Numbered from the stretch's first letter, positions 45,362-55,454 are shown. The stretch is 64,000 nt of DNA from Bacteroidaceae bacterium (GCA_017633615.1 JAGBPB010000033.1:59902-123901); one strand, 5' to 3'. Program-made: numbers and translations. The notes: generated by a model from the sequence alone, not told the origin.

Positions 45362-46837
45362 TTATTGTACGTATGATTTCCAAAGCTGGTAAGCCTCCTC
45401 ATATGCAGGCATATCAGATGCCTTGGGCTCTATGACGCGGATCTTCTGCAGTGATGCGAATGCCTCATTGTGGTCATTGTAGATATGTGCACCCATACCT
45501 GCACCCTTGGCGGCGCCTATTGAACCGTCGGTATCATAAAGTTCAATGGTAGCACCGGTTACACCTGCCAGTGTGTCGCGGAACAGGGGGCTCAGGAACA
45601 TGTTGGCGTTGCCGGCGTGGATCTTGTTCACGGGCATACCCATATCCTCCATTATCTCTATACCGTATTTGAATGAGAACACGATACCCTCCTGAGCTGC
45701 ACGAAGCAGGTGTGAGCGGTTGTGGATGTTAAAGTTCACGCCGTTAAAGCTGCAGCCGCGCTCCTTGTTCTCAAGTACACGCTCGGCACCGTTGCCAAAG
45801 GGCAGTACGGATACGCCGGCGGCACCTATGGGAGCCTGGGCTGCAAGGTCATTCATCTCAGCATATCCTATACCCTCAGGAACGATGTTGCGTTTCATCC
45901 AGGCGTTGAGGATACCTGTGCCGTTGATGCAAAGCAGGATACCCAGACGGTTGAATCCGGTCTTATGGTTTACGTGGGCGAATGTGTTCACTCTTGACTT
46001 GGGATCATAGCTTATCTCGCCGTTCACACCGTAAACAACGCCTGATGTACCTGCGGTTGATGCTATCTCACCGGGCTCGAATACGTTCAGTGAAAGTGCG
46101 TTGTTGGGCTGGTCGCCGGCGCGGTAGGTTACGGGTGTGCCCTCGGCCAGACCCAGTTCCTTGGCAGCGGCGGATGTCAGTTTTCCCTGCTCTGCGAATG
46201 TAGGTACTATCTTGGGGATGAATGAGCGTGGTATGCCGTAGTAGTCAAGCAGGAAACCGGCTACATCGCCTGTCTGGAAATCCCAAAACATGCCCTCTGA
46301 AAGGCCTGATATTGTGGTTGCTATCTCACCGGTAAGACGCATTGCGATGTAGTCACCCGGGAGCATGATCTTATCTATTTTGTCAAATATTTTCGGTTCG
46401 TTACGCTTTACCCAAGCCAGCTTGGAGGCTGTGAAGTTACCCGGGGTGTTGAGCAGGTGGGTCAGACACTGTGAGCGGCCCAACTCCTGGAAAGCGTTCT
46501 CACCTATGCTGACTGCGCGTGAATCACACCAGATGATGGCGGGACGCAGTACTTTCTGATTCTTGTCAACGCATACCAGACCGTGCATCTGATAAGAGAT
46601 TCCTATGGCCTTGATGTCTTTTACATCGACCTTGCACTGTGACATTACATCGGCAGTGGCTGCCTTGAGGTATGACCACCAGTCTTCAGGGTTCTGCTCA
46701 GCCCATCCGGGGTTGACTGCTTTAATGGGTGCTTCACTCTTGGGGGCAAAAGCTGTTGCCACGCAACTGCCGTTCTGGGCATCTACAAGACTGCACTTCA
46801 CTGAAGAGCTGCCTATGTCATAACCTAATAGATACAT
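45362..46837 (-). CDS. xylB: Xylulokinase
   Basis: A 491-residue FGGY-family kinase that phosphorylates D-xylulose to xylulose 5-phosphate. Motifs seen are the N-terminal ATP-binding GYDIGSSSVKCSLVDA, YQMHGLVCVD, the conserved AGDQPNNALSLN with GEIASTAGTSGVVYG, and GSIGAAKGAGMGA near the end. The length is normal. xylA (xylose isomerase) is not in the window. It is the first gene of a minus-strand unit with GH8 and diverges from the GH95 gene. Confidence 0.94.
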   Translation of the reverse strand: MYLLGYDIGSSSVKCSLVDAQNGSCVATAFAPKSEAPIKAVNPGWAEQNPEDWWSYLKAATADVMSQCKVDVKDIKAIGISYQMHGLVCVDKNQKVLRPAIIWCDSRAVSIGENAFQELGRSQCLTHLLNTPGNFTASKLAWVKRNEPKIFDKIDKIMLPGDYIAMRLTGEIATTISGLSEGMFWDFQTGDVAGFLLDYYGIPRSFIPKIVPTFAEQGKLTSAAAKELGLAEGTPVTYRAGDQPNNALSLNVFEPGEIASTAGTSGVVYGVNGEISYDPKSRVNTFAHVNHKTGFNRLGILLCINGTGILNAWMKRNIVPEGIGYAEMNDLAAQAPIGAAGVSVLPFGNGAERVLENKERGCSFNGVNFNIHNRSHLLRAAQEGIVFSFKYGIEIMEDMGMPVNKIHAGNANMFLSPLFRDTLAGVTGATIELYDTDGSIGAAKGAGMGAHIYNDHNEAFASLQKIRVIEPKASDMPAYEEAYQLWKSYVQ

Positions 46838-46878
46838 ACCGTTTTATATTAATTGGTTCTTGTTTGCATTTGGGCTCA

Positions 46879-46886
46879 CAAAGGTA
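46879..46886 (-). promoter_or_regulatory. -7 box of the xylB promoter
   Basis: The minus strand reads TACCTTTG, an exact TAnnTTTG match, 41 bp before the xylB start. Confidence 0.6.
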
Positions 46887-46908
46887 GTGAAATTTGGCCA
46901 AAAAGAAG

Positions 46909-46916
46909 TACTTTTG
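46909..46916 (+). promoter_or_regulatory. -7 box of the GH95 promoter
   Basis: TACTTTTG matches TAnnTTTG, 30 bp before the GH95 ATG at 46947. With the xylB box it forms a divergent pair about 22 bp apart, which could share a regulator. Confidence 0.6.
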
Positions 46917-46946
46917 GACTCAAATCGAATCACTAGTAATAATTAT

Positions 46947-49319
46947 ATGAAAAAAACATTGCTATTTGCAGTTGTGGCTCTGATGTCACTGTCATGCAGT
47001 TCACAGAAAGATGACCTTAAACTTTGGTATGACGCTCCGGCTAAGCAGTGGACCGATGCCCTGCCGCTTGGAAACGGCCGCCTGGGTGCGATGGTATTCG
47101 GTACCCCGTCTCAGGAGCGTATCCAGATAAATGAGGAGACCATTTGGGGCGGCGGCCCTCACAATAACGTGAATTATGCCGCCAAGGACGGGCTTGACCT
47201 GATACGTACCGCCCTGTGGGAAGGACGCCGTTCTGATGCGCAGGCTCTGTGCGATGAGTACATCTCATCCAAGAGTGCGCACGGTATGCCTTATCAGACA
47301 GCCGGTTCACTGATACTGGATTTTGACGGAATTGGCGATTTCACCGACTATTACAGGGAACTTGACCTGAACCGTGCCGTTGCTTTGACACGTTTCAAGG
47401 CAGGCGCAACGGAGTATACCCGTGAGTGCTTTGTGTCATTCCCGGACCAGGTGATTGTGATGCGACTTACCGCTTCAAACAAGGGAGCCCTGTCATTCAA
47501 GGCAAGCTATAATCTGCCTTACAGGGAGGACCGTATCATAAGCAAGACAACGGGTACGGTGGACAAGATGAATGGCGCCACGATGACCGTCTCATGCAAG
47601 GGTGATGACCATGAGGGCATTGAGGGCAAGATACGCTTTACTGACTTTACGCTGATTGAGGCAGAGGGCGGTCACGTATGGCCATCGGACGGTGTCATAA
47701 ACGTGAAGGATGCAGATGCTGTTACCATTTACATTTCAATAGGCACCAATTTCATAAACTACCAGAGCATAAGCGGTGATGAGAATGTGAAGGCCCATGA
47801 TCCTATTGCGAAAATAATGTTTGACAAGAACAGAAAAAAGTATGCAAAGGCTCTTGAGGCTCACGTAAAAGAGTATCAGAAACAGTTTAATACGGTAACT
47901 CTTGACCTGGGTACGAATGAGCAGGCCAAACTGCCTACTGACCAGCGTGTGGCTCAATTTGCAAGCACTTTTGACCCCCAGATGGTTGAGCTCTATTTCC
48001 AGTTTGGCCGATATCTGCTAATCTGCTGCTCACAGCCGGGCGGACAGGCAGCTAACCTGCAGGGCATATGGAATGAGAGCCGACAGGCACCGTGGGATGG
48101 TAAGTACACCACAAACATCAACGTTGAGATGAACTACTGGCCCGCATTTGTGTGCGGCATATCACAGACATTTGATCCGTTCCTGCAGTTGGTAAAGGAT
48201 TGCGCCGAGCATGGCCGTGAGACCGCTCAGATGTACGGTTGCCGTGGCTGGACTCTGCACCATAATACTGATATCTGGCGTTCAACCGGAGCTGTGGACG
48301 GTGCATATAACGGCATGTGGCCCACCGGAGCTGCCTGGTTCTGCCAGCAGATTTGGGACGGCTACCTGTTCAACCAGGATCCTGCGTACCTTAAGGAGAT
48401 ATATCCTATAATGAAGAGTGCGTGTGAATTCTTTATAGACTTCCTTGTTGAGGAGCCGGTATCGGGCAACAAATATCTGGTGATTGCGCCTTCATACTCT
48501 CCTGAGAACGCGCCTCATGTTCAGGATGTGCTGGGCAAGGGTAACATTACAACCGTGTTCGGTGCCACGATGGACAACCAGATGATGGCCGACCTGTTTG
48601 GCAATACCATTGAGGCTGCCGCCCTGATGGGTGAGAACGCTGCTTTTGTGGATACGCTCAAGAACATAAAGAGCCGTCTGGCTCCCATGAAGATAGGCAG
48701 TTGGGGACAGCTGCAGGAGTGGTTTGAGGATTGGGATGATCCCAAGGATAACCATCGCCACGTATCACACCTGTGGGGCATGTATCCCGGACGTCAGATT
48801 ACAGCCGATACTCCGGAACTGTTCAATGCCGTTCGCACGAGCCTTGAGGCACGCGGTGACGAGTCAACCGGCTGGTCTATGGGCTGGAAGGTTTGTCTGT
48901 GGGCCCGATTGCTTGACGGCAACCATGCATACAAGCTTATTCAGGATCAGCTCAAGCCTGCTCGTAGCCGTGGATTCGGAGGCAGCGGCGGTACATACAA
49001 CAACCTGTTTGATGCACATCCGCCATTCCAGATTGACGGAAACTTTGGTTGCACCGCAGGTATTGCCGAGATGCTGGTTCAGAGCCACACGGGTAAGATT
49101 GTGCTCCTGCCTGCTCTGCCATCGGTATGGAAAGACGGAACCGTTAAGGGCCTGCAGTGTCGCGGCGGATTCATTCTTGAAGAGCTCACCTGGAAGGACG
49201 GCAAGCCCGCAACCGTGAAGGTTCGCTCCACTGTTGGCGGTAAATTGAATATCGGCTGGAACGGTAACGATCAGAGTATTGACACCAAGTCCGGCAAGAC
49301 ATATACCATTGCATTTTAA
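46947..49319 (+). CDS. GH95 alpha-L-fucosidase/alpha-L-galactosidase, lipoprotein
   Basis: A 790-residue lipoprotein (lipobox SLSC, Cys17) from the ATG at 46947; an upstream in-frame start lies in the promoter. GH95 hallmarks are LWYDAPAKQWTDALPLGNGRLGAMVFG, NEETIWGGGP, MNYWPAFVCG, APSYSPENAP and the late DDPKDNHRHVSHLWGMYPG and GGTYNNLFDAHPPFQIDGNFGCTAGIAEML. The family inverts alpha-1,2-L-fucose or L-galactose linkages. In a xylan context, removal of terminal L-galactose or L-fucose from complex arabinoxylan side chains is plausible. A barrel protein gene starts 18 bp later. Confidence 0.92.
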   Translation: MKKTLLFAVVALMSLSCSSQKDDLKLWYDAPAKQWTDALPLGNGRLGAMVFGTPSQERIQINEETIWGGGPHNNVNYAAKDGLDLIRTALWEGRRSDAQALCDEYISSKSAHGMPYQTAGSLILDFDGIGDFTDYYRELDLNRAVALTRFKAGATEYTRECFVSFPDQVIVMRLTASNKGALSFKASYNLPYREDRIISKTTGTVDKMNGATMTVSCKGDDHEGIEGKIRFTDFTLIEAEGGHVWPSDGVINVKDADAVTIYISIGTNFINYQSISGDENVKAHDPIAKIMFDKNRKKYAKALEAHVKEYQKQFNTVTLDLGTNEQAKLPTDQRVAQFASTFDPQMVELYFQFGRYLLICCSQPGGQAANLQGIWNESRQAPWDGKYTTNINVEMNYWPAFVCGISQTFDPFLQLVKDCAEHGRETAQMYGCRGWTLHHNTDIWRSTGAVDGAYNGMWPTGAAWFCQQIWDGYLFNQDPAYLKEIYPIMKSACEFFIDFLVEEPVSGNKYLVIAPSYSPENAPHVQDVLGKGNITTVFGATMDNQMMADLFGNTIEAAALMGENAAFVDTLKNIKSRLAPMKIGSWGQLQEWFEDWDDPKDNHRHVSHLWGMYPGRQITADTPELFNAVRTSLEARGDESTGWSMGWKVCLWARLLDGNHAYKLIQDQLKPARSRGFGGSGGTYNNLFDAHPPFQIDGNFGCTAGIAEMLVQSHTGKIVLLPALPSVWKDGTVKGLQCRGGFILEELTWKDGKPATVKVRSTVGGKLNIGWNGNDQSIDTKSGKTYTIAF

Positions 49320-49337
49320 ATACCTAAACAATAAACA

Positions 49338-50603
49338 ATGAAAATCAAAAATGTAGTTTTACAGGCCCTCATAGTCAGCCTGCTTCCACTGAGTGCAACC
49401 GCTCAAAACAATGTTTCAATTGATTGGTACGGTTTTGTAGCTGCACAATCCTGGATAAACACACATGAGAGTGTTGCCGGTGCCGAAGGTTTCCTTTATC
49501 TCTATCCCACCGATGAGAAAACCACTCCCACCGATACCCATGACAGGAAAGCTGTTCCTCAAGGTTCATGGTTCGGAACAATGGCCCGCTTGGGCTTTGT
49601 GCTTAAAGGCCCGGAGATATTCGGTGCTTCAAGCCGCGCCAAGGCAGAACTCGAGTTTTCGGGCCACACCGCTCCCGGCAGCGTTCTTTACCGTCACGCT
49701 TTCATAGCTCTGGATTGGGAAAAGAGCACACTCACCCTTGGCCAGACATGGCATCCCATGAATGATCTCTTCCCAAGCACGGTAGGCATTGCCATCGGCT
49801 CACCCTTCAATGCCCTGAACCGCAGCCCACAGTTGCGTTATGAATACTATCTGGGCAGTGAAAAAAAGGTCAAACTTACCGGTGCAGCCATATTCCAGGC
49901 CGCAAACGCTTCGATCGGACATGACCCAAGTGATACAACAGCCCTGCAACTAAAGACTGTAAAATCATATAATTTCCAGAGGAACTCTATCTTCCCCATG
50001 TTTTACGTGGGCATGGACTTTACCTTTGGCAACCTGAAATTGGGTGGCGGACTTGAGTATCAGCGCATAACTCCTTTTGTTGACCTTAACGACAACAATA
50101 AGAAATACTACCTGAACGGTCTGTGCGGAATGGTGCAGGCACAGTATAACAAGGATAAGCTTTCTGTCAAGGCAAAGACACTTATTGGTCACAACATGTC
50201 ACATCTGGGTATCTGCACAGGTTTTGGACAGGTAGACCGTAACGGTGAATTCATTGAGTATGCTCCTCTTGCAGCATGTTCATCATGGGCTCAGGTTCAA
50301 TATGGCGGTGCTCTTAAGGTGGGCTTGATGGGAGGCTATATGGAGAACTGGGGGGCAGGTAAGGACTTGGTGGCTATATATGCCGCTGAAAACGGCAGAA
50401 TTGCCAATATGTGGAGAGTCGCTCCCAATGTTCAGTACACTGTGGGAAATATGAATCTGGGAGTTGAGTATGAACTTACCACTGTTGCTTATGCAAATAA
50501 AAATGCCATTGGTGTTTCCATAATCAATGCCAACGGTACTGTAACCGACACCCATAAAGTGAGCAACAACCGTCTGCTGCTCTCTGTGATGTACAGCTTC
50601 TAA
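49338..50603 (+). CDS. Outer-membrane beta-barrel protein, porin-like
   Basis: A 421-residue protein with a signal peptide ending near LSATAQ. The rest alternates hydrophobic and polar residues like a 16- or 18-strand barrel and ends in an aromatic residue (LLLSVMYSF), the usual outer-membrane assembly signal. Motifs ALDWEKSTLTLGQTWHPMNDLF and AELEFSG recall DcaP-like porins, but this is uncertain. It lies between GH95 and dusB with gaps of 18 and 2 bp. Transport of sugars released by GH95 is possible but unproven. Confidence 0.6.
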   Translation: MKIKNVVLQALIVSLLPLSATAQNNVSIDWYGFVAAQSWINTHESVAGAEGFLYLYPTDEKTTPTDTHDRKAVPQGSWFGTMARLGFVLKGPEIFGASSRAKAELEFSGHTAPGSVLYRHAFIALDWEKSTLTLGQTWHPMNDLFPSTVGIAIGSPFNALNRSPQLRYEYYLGSEKKVKLTGAAIFQAANASIGHDPSDTTALQLKTVKSYNFQRNSIFPMFYVGMDFTFGNLKLGGGLEYQRITPFVDLNDNNKKYYLNGLCGMVQAQYNKDKLSVKAKTLIGHNMSHLGICTGFGQVDRNGEFIEYAPLAACSSWAQVQYGGALKVGLMGGYMENWGAGKDLVAIYAAENGRIANMWRVAPNVQYTVGNMNLGVEYELTTVAYANKNAIGVSIINANGTVTDTHKVSNNRLLLSVMYSF

Positions 50604-50605
50604 GG

Positions 50606-51604
50606 TTGAATATAGGGGATATTGATTTTGGGGAGAGGCCGGTGTTTCTGGCCCCGATGGAGGATGTGACTGATCCGGCGTTCCGTCTGCTCTGCAAGCG
50701 GTTCGGGGCCGATATGGTCTATTCCGAGTTTGTATCGAGCGATGCCCTGATACGCGAGGTGAACCGCTCCATGCAGAAACTGACCATCTGTGATGAGGAG
50801 CGCCCTGTAGCCATCCAGATTTACGGAAAGGATACTGAGGCTATGGTGGGTGCTGCAAAGATGGTTGAGGGTGCCGGCCCTGATGTGCTGGACCTGAATT
50901 TTGGCTGCCCGGTAAAGAAGGTGGCAGGCAAGGGAGGTGGTGCCGGAATGTTGCAGAATATCCCCAAGATGCTGGAGATTACCCGCGCTGTGGTCGATGC
51001 GGTAAAGATTCCCGTTACCGTCAAGACACGCCTGGGCTGGAATGATGAGAGCAAGATAATTGTTGAACTGGCCGAACAGTTGCAGGACTGCGGCATTCAG
51101 GCTCTGACCATTCACGGTCGAACCCGCGCGCAGATGTACACGGGGCAGGCCGATTGGACACTCATAGGCAAGGTCAAGGAGAATCCGCGCATGAAGATTC
51201 CTATCATCGGTAATGGTGATATTACCACGCCTGAGCGGGCCAAAGAGTGTTTTGATCGCTACGGGGTTGATGCCATAATGATAGGCCGGGGCAGCTTTGG
51301 ACGGCCGTGGATTTTCCGTGAGGTCAAGCACTATCTTGAGACTGGTCAGGTCTGGGAGGATCCGGGTTTCCAGTGGAAGATGGATGTGCTCAAGCAGGAG
51401 ACTCTGGACAGCATAGCTCGTTTGGATGAGCGGCGCGGCATTGTGCACATACGCCGTCATCTTGCCGCCAGTCCCCTCTTTAAAGGTTTGGAGGATTTCC
51501 GTCACACCCGTATCGAGATGCTTCGCGCCGAAACGGTATCGGACCTGTTCGCAATAATGGATCGCATCTCCGCTCAGTGGGGCTCCCGCCAAAGTGCAAA
51601 ATAG
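50606..51604 (+). CDS. dusB: tRNA-dihydrouridine synthase
   Basis: A 332-residue flavoenzyme that reduces uridines in the D loop of tRNA. Seen are the FMN-site start VFLAPMEDVTDPAFR, the catalytic Cys in LNFGCPVKKVAGKGGGAGML, TIHGRTRAQMYTG and IIGNGDITTPERA. The start is a TTG two bases after the porin stop. The stop is separated by one base from the convergent GH51 stop. The DusB subclass is likely but not certain. Confidence 0.9.
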   Translation: MNIGDIDFGERPVFLAPMEDVTDPAFRLLCKRFGADMVYSEFVSSDALIREVNRSMQKLTICDEERPVAIQIYGKDTEAMVGAAKMVEGAGPDVLDLNFGCPVKKVAGKGGGAGMLQNIPKMLEITRAVVDAVKIPVTVKTRLGWNDESKIIVELAEQLQDCGIQALTIHGRTRAQMYTGQADWTLIGKVKENPRMKIPIIGNGDITTPERAKECFDRYGVDAIMIGRGSFGRPWIFREVKHYLETGQVWEDPGFQWKMDVLKQETLDSIARLDERRGIVHIRRHLAASPLFKGLEDFRHTRIEMLRAETVSDLFAIMDRISAQWGSRQSAK

Positions 51605-51605
51605 C

Positions 51606-54203
51606 TCAGCGTGCTATTGAGATTGTGAGGACGCCTGCGGAGAGGGCGGGGATATCCAGTATCACATCGTTTTTATCAATTTTACCGGTAGATTTCTGCA
51701 GGGCGACGGCGTTCTTGTTCTCCATGCTGTTGGCAACGGTCAGGGAACCGGGAGCATAGTACTCATACTCTGTACCACTTACGCTCGTCCAGTCACCCTT
51801 GATGCGCAGAGTGGCGGGCTGATCGGTGGGATTGACAACCTTTACTATTACATCGGCACCGTTCTCTGACATGGTGGTACTGATGCTGATATTGCCCGTT
51901 TCACCGCTGAATGCAAGGCGATACTTTGAGAAATGATCATACCATAGTTCCGTTACCTGGCAGTTGGGAGCCTTGAACAGGTCCTTGTAGTCAAAGTTGA
52001 TGAACGCGTTGTTCCAGTCAGGGGCATCGGTGCGGCGTAAGAACAGGGCGGCGGCACCCATTGCTACGATGTCACGAGCCTCACACATGTTCAGGAATCC
52101 GCCAGCAAAGAGGCCTGTACGCCAGTCAATGCTGTTAAGGTTCCACTCTGAGATAAAGAGCTTGATATTGGGATTGGGACCTTGGGCTATCATCTTGGCG
52201 TAACGGTCATACTGCTGGCCCAGGCGGGCAGGACCGGTGGCGTAACCGCCCTGCTGCTCATAGTGGTGCAGGCTCAGATAGTCAAAGTAACTGCCGCTGC
52301 GCTTGATGAACTGCTCATCCTCCTGGAATCCGCCGCAGGCTATGATTTTTATTGAGGGGTCAATTTTGCGCATGGCGGTGCTGAAGTCACGAACGCACTT
52401 CTCATAACGTTCTATGCCCATCTCCCACATTTCATTGTCTATCTCCCAGTACTTCACGTTGTAGGGTTCGGGATGCCCGTTGGCGGCACGCTTGGCACCC
52501 CACTCATCGGTTGCGGGGGCATTGCAGTAACGCAGCCAGTTCACGGCGTTCTGCAGGATTTGGTCGTATTCATCGGCCGGACGCTCAAACTTGACGCTCA
52601 CCACAATTACGGGTTCGGAGTTGACCTCACGGCAGAACTTTATGAACTCATCGGTGCCAAAACAGTTCTGGTCATAGTCCATCCACATCCAGTGTGCCCA
52701 ACGCTCACGGTTCTCCTGAGGGCCGATACCCCATTGCCAGTCATACTGGGCCACATATCCGCCGCCCGGCCAGCGCAGGCAGGTGGGATGCAGTTCCTTA
52801 ACGGCCTGGAGTATATCGGGACGGAATCCGCCCAGATCTATACCTGTCTGTGTGGTCAACGTAGCCATATCGACCTGTACGGTACCACCCTTGACTACTA
52901 TGGCAAAATCACCGTCACAGCTCATCTGTTGCACTTTGTCACCTGCCATTTTCAGCCTGATTTTGAAGTTGTCCAGATTCCCAAGAGCCTGCGGTTCCAA
53001 AGTAAATTCATATTTGTTCCACTCCTTGCTGTTGATCTTGCCCAATGACTGGCGTGCCACGAACTCACCCTGATCATTACGCAATCCTACAATGAGTTCA
53101 CCTTTACCCTTGGCATATATTGAACCCACGTATTTTTCATGGGCAATTATGTTCTGCGGTCCCTGAGCCATGCCGGCCTCAGCTTTCTTGCCTGCAGTTA
53201 TCTCCTGTGAGTAACGCATGTTTACGGCATCATCCTTTATTAAGCGGTATGTGCCCTCGCCGAATGCGGCCCACTCAGGTGCAACCTCAGGTATCTGTAC
53301 ATCGTTGGGAGTGCCGGTGAATACGGTATTCTCACCGCTTTTGACCGTAATATTGCGGTATGTAGCCTCGGTGTAATTAACCCAGAAAACGATATCGTTC
53401 TTACCGGTCTGTTCAAGTTCATTGTAACTTACAACCTCCTTGTCATCAAAATACATTGTAACCTGAGCGCCTTTGCGGCTTATGCGCAGCTTGTGCCAGT
53501 CCTGGTTCTCATTCACCTGATTCTTTGTGGCAGGTGCCGATGCCAAAGCCGTCAGCGTATTCATACGTCTGCCCGGACGACCGCCGAATCCCTGTGATTC
53601 ACGCACCTCCATGGCGCAGATTGAAAAATCAGCAGTGGAACTTTGCTGCTGCAGAGCGGCACGGGCATTGGCCTCATTGGCAGCTGCAATCTGTGACTCA
53701 GTCTGTGCGGGTGTGAATGTACGGCCCTCATAGTACGGGTCGTGGATGCGTGCAAAATATGCGCTTCCATCGGCCTTTTGACCGAATGCAAACCTGATAT
53801 CCATCAATCCGCCACTCCATGAACGGCGTGCCAATTTGTAGGAGCGCCAGTTCACATCCATCGTAATCTCGTAGTCATCGGACTCAACGGTGGTGATGTT
53901 TAACGGTTGCTCGTAACGCGTGGGTGAATGCAGGATCATGTCATCATCCATGAACCAGCCGTCAAAGTATCCGTCGCGCGGCGGAATGCCGGGATATTGC
54001 TCGGGCTCGAATGAACGGCCGTATATCAACTCCTGCCAGACACCGTTGTTGGCACTGAAGTAGATGTGTTCAAACAGCTGTCCGTACAGCATCTCATCAA
54101 TGATACCTGAGGGCTGCTTGCTTTCTACTGTAATTTCATACTCGCTCTGCGCACTGACCTGTAAAGCCAACAGCACCATTGCAATGGTTAGTAATTTCTT
54201 CAT
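51606..54203 (-). CDS. GH51 alpha-L-arabinofuranosidase, exported
   Basis: An 865-residue protein with a signal peptide ending near LQVSAQ. The N-terminal ~300 residues include a LamG-like segment (FARIHDPYYEGRTF, VTMYFDDKEVVSYNELEQ) and an Ala/Gln-rich insert near residue 175. The GH51 TIM barrel follows, with LRWPGGGYVAQYDWQWGIGP, acid/base Glu in YWEIDNEMWEMG and nucleophile Glu in LFISEWNLNSIDW. A C-terminal beta-sandwich ends the chain. It removes arabinofuranose from arabinoxylan or arabinan. It follows the U32 gene by 6 bp on the minus strand. Confidence 0.93.
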   Translation of the reverse strand: MKKLLTIAMVLLALQVSAQSEYEITVESKQPSGIIDEMLYGQLFEHIYFSANNGVWQELIYGRSFEPEQYPGIPPRDGYFDGWFMDDDMILHSPTRYEQPLNITTVESDDYEITMDVNWRSYKLARRSWSGGLMDIRFAFGQKADGSAYFARIHDPYYEGRTFTPAQTESQIAAANEANARAALQQQSSTADFSICAMEVRESQGFGGRPGRRMNTLTALASAPATKNQVNENQDWHKLRISRKGAQVTMYFDDKEVVSYNELEQTGKNDIVFWVNYTEATYRNITVKSGENTVFTGTPNDVQIPEVAPEWAAFGEGTYRLIKDDAVNMRYSQEITAGKKAEAGMAQGPQNIIAHEKYVGSIYAKGKGELIVGLRNDQGEFVARQSLGKINSKEWNKYEFTLEPQALGNLDNFKIRLKMAGDKVQQMSCDGDFAIVVKGGTVQVDMATLTTQTGIDLGGFRPDILQAVKELHPTCLRWPGGGYVAQYDWQWGIGPQENRERWAHWMWMDYDQNCFGTDEFIKFCREVNSEPVIVVSVKFERPADEYDQILQNAVNWLRYCNAPATDEWGAKRAANGHPEPYNVKYWEIDNEMWEMGIERYEKCVRDFSTAMRKIDPSIKIIACGGFQEDEQFIKRSGSYFDYLSLHHYEQQGGYATGPARLGQQYDRYAKMIAQGPNPNIKLFISEWNLNSIDWRTGLFAGGFLNMCEARDIVAMGAAALFLRRTDAPDWNNAFINFDYKDLFKAPNCQVTELWYDHFSKYRLAFSGETGNISISTTMSENGADVIVKVVNPTDQPATLRIKGDWTSVSGTEYEYYAPGSLTVANSMENKNAVALQKSTGKIDKNDVILDIPALSAGVLTISIAR

Positions 54204-54209
54204 ATTGTT

Positions 54210-55454
54210 CTATTGTGTGCGTGATACAACCTTAAAGAGTTTATCGCCGCGGCGCACGCGCTCCGGAGTCTTGAAGGAGACGCGGACACCTTGGGGAACG
54301 GTCTCAACAGTCTTGAGGTCCACGCGCGGATCATCCAGGTTGAATGTGATGCAGCCTGTGGTGGCTCCCGTTACCATCAGTTTGTCACCGGCGCTGATTG
54401 GAGCGGCCTCGATGCTGAACTCAGCAACCTCGATCTTTGAGAACCAGTCAGTGCACTTGCCCACATAGACCTTGGTCTCAGTGGCTTGTGATCCGTAAAC
54501 ATCATTCCACTCACCCAGGCGCTGGCCCAGATAGTAGCCGTCCCAGAATCCGCGATTGAATACCGTAGCCAGGCGTTTATCCCAATTATCCTTCTTTTCA
54601 TCGGTGAATTCACCTTTAATGACGGCTTGAATAGCCTCGCTGTAGCACTCCGTTACAGTACGTACATATTCAGGTCCGCGGGCGCGTCCCTCTATCTTGA
54701 ATACCTGCACGCCGGCCTCAATCATTCGGTCCATGAACCGGATGGTCTTGAGGTCCTTGGGAGACATGATGTATTGGTTGTCAATAGCCAGTTCTATATC
54801 GGTCTCGCGGTCCTTCACTATGTACCCGCGGCGACACAACTGCATGCAGGCTCCGCGGTTGGCACTGGCACCCATCTCGTTCAGGCTCAGGTAGCACTTA
54901 CCGCTTATGGCCATGCACAGGGCTCCGTGACAGAACATCTCAATGCGTATCAGTTCTCCTTTTGGACCGCGTATATCTTGCTCAATGATCTGCTTATGGA
55001 TCTCAGTCACCTGATCCAGATTAAGTTCACGCGCCAGCACCACCACATCGGCAAACTGGGCATAGAACTTGAGTGCCTCAATGTTGCTTATGTTGAGCTG
55101 AGTTGACAGATGCACCTCCATACCCACCTTGTTGCAGTAGGTCATCACGGCTATATCGCACGCTATTATGGCCGATATTCCCGCCTCCAGTGCCGCGTCA
55201 ACTATATCATGCACAAGCGGGATGTCCTCACCGTACATAACGGTGTTCAGGGTCAGGTAGCTCTTTACGCCATGAGCATCGCACTGGCTGGCAATTTCAC
55301 GCAGGTCATCGAGAGTAAAATGGCTTGCACTGCGCGAACGCATGTTCAGTTTCTCCACACCAAAGTAGATGGAACCTGCTCCGGCCTGGAATGCGGCCGC
55401 CAGACTCTCCCACGAACCCACCGGCGCCATTATCTCTAAATCAGCTCTGTTCAT
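54210..55454 (-). CDS. Peptidase U32 family protein (tRNA/rRNA hydroxylation type)
   Basis: A 414-residue protein with the U32 signature EMFCHGALCMAISGKCYLS and N-terminal LEIMAPVGSWESLAAAFQAGAGSIYFG. Despite the peptidase name, characterised homologues (TrhP, RlhA) take part in prephenate-dependent hydroxylation of RNA. The protein is cytoplasmic. A C-terminal OB-like domain (GDKLMVTGATTGCITFNLDDPRV) is present. It is upstream of and probably cotranscribed with GH51, with no obvious functional link. Confidence 0.88.
   Translation of the reverse strand: MNRADLEIMAPVGSWESLAAAFQAGAGSIYFGVEKLNMRSRSASHFTLDDLREIASQCDAHGVKSYLTLNTVMYGEDIPLVHDIVDAALEAGISAIIACDIAVMTYCNKVGMEVHLSTQLNISNIEALKFYAQFADVVVLARELNLDQVTEIHKQIIEQDIRGPKGELIRIEMFCHGALCMAISGKCYLSLNEMGASANRGACMQLCRRGYIVKDRETDIELAIDNQYIMSPKDLKTIRFMDRMIEAGVQVFKIEGRARGPEYVRTVTECYSEAIQAVIKGEFTDEKKDNWDKRLATVFNRGFWDGYYLGQRLGEWNDVYGSQATETKVYVGKCTDWFSKIEVAEFSIEAAPISAGDKLMVTGATTGCITFNLDDPRVDLKTVETVPQGVRVSFKTPERVRRGDKLFKVVSRTQ

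Noticed and set aside
50600..51592. 330-codon ORF antisense to dusB
   Set aside because: The dusB frame has catalytic motifs and the minus-strand frame has none. The length is a codon-bias artefact.
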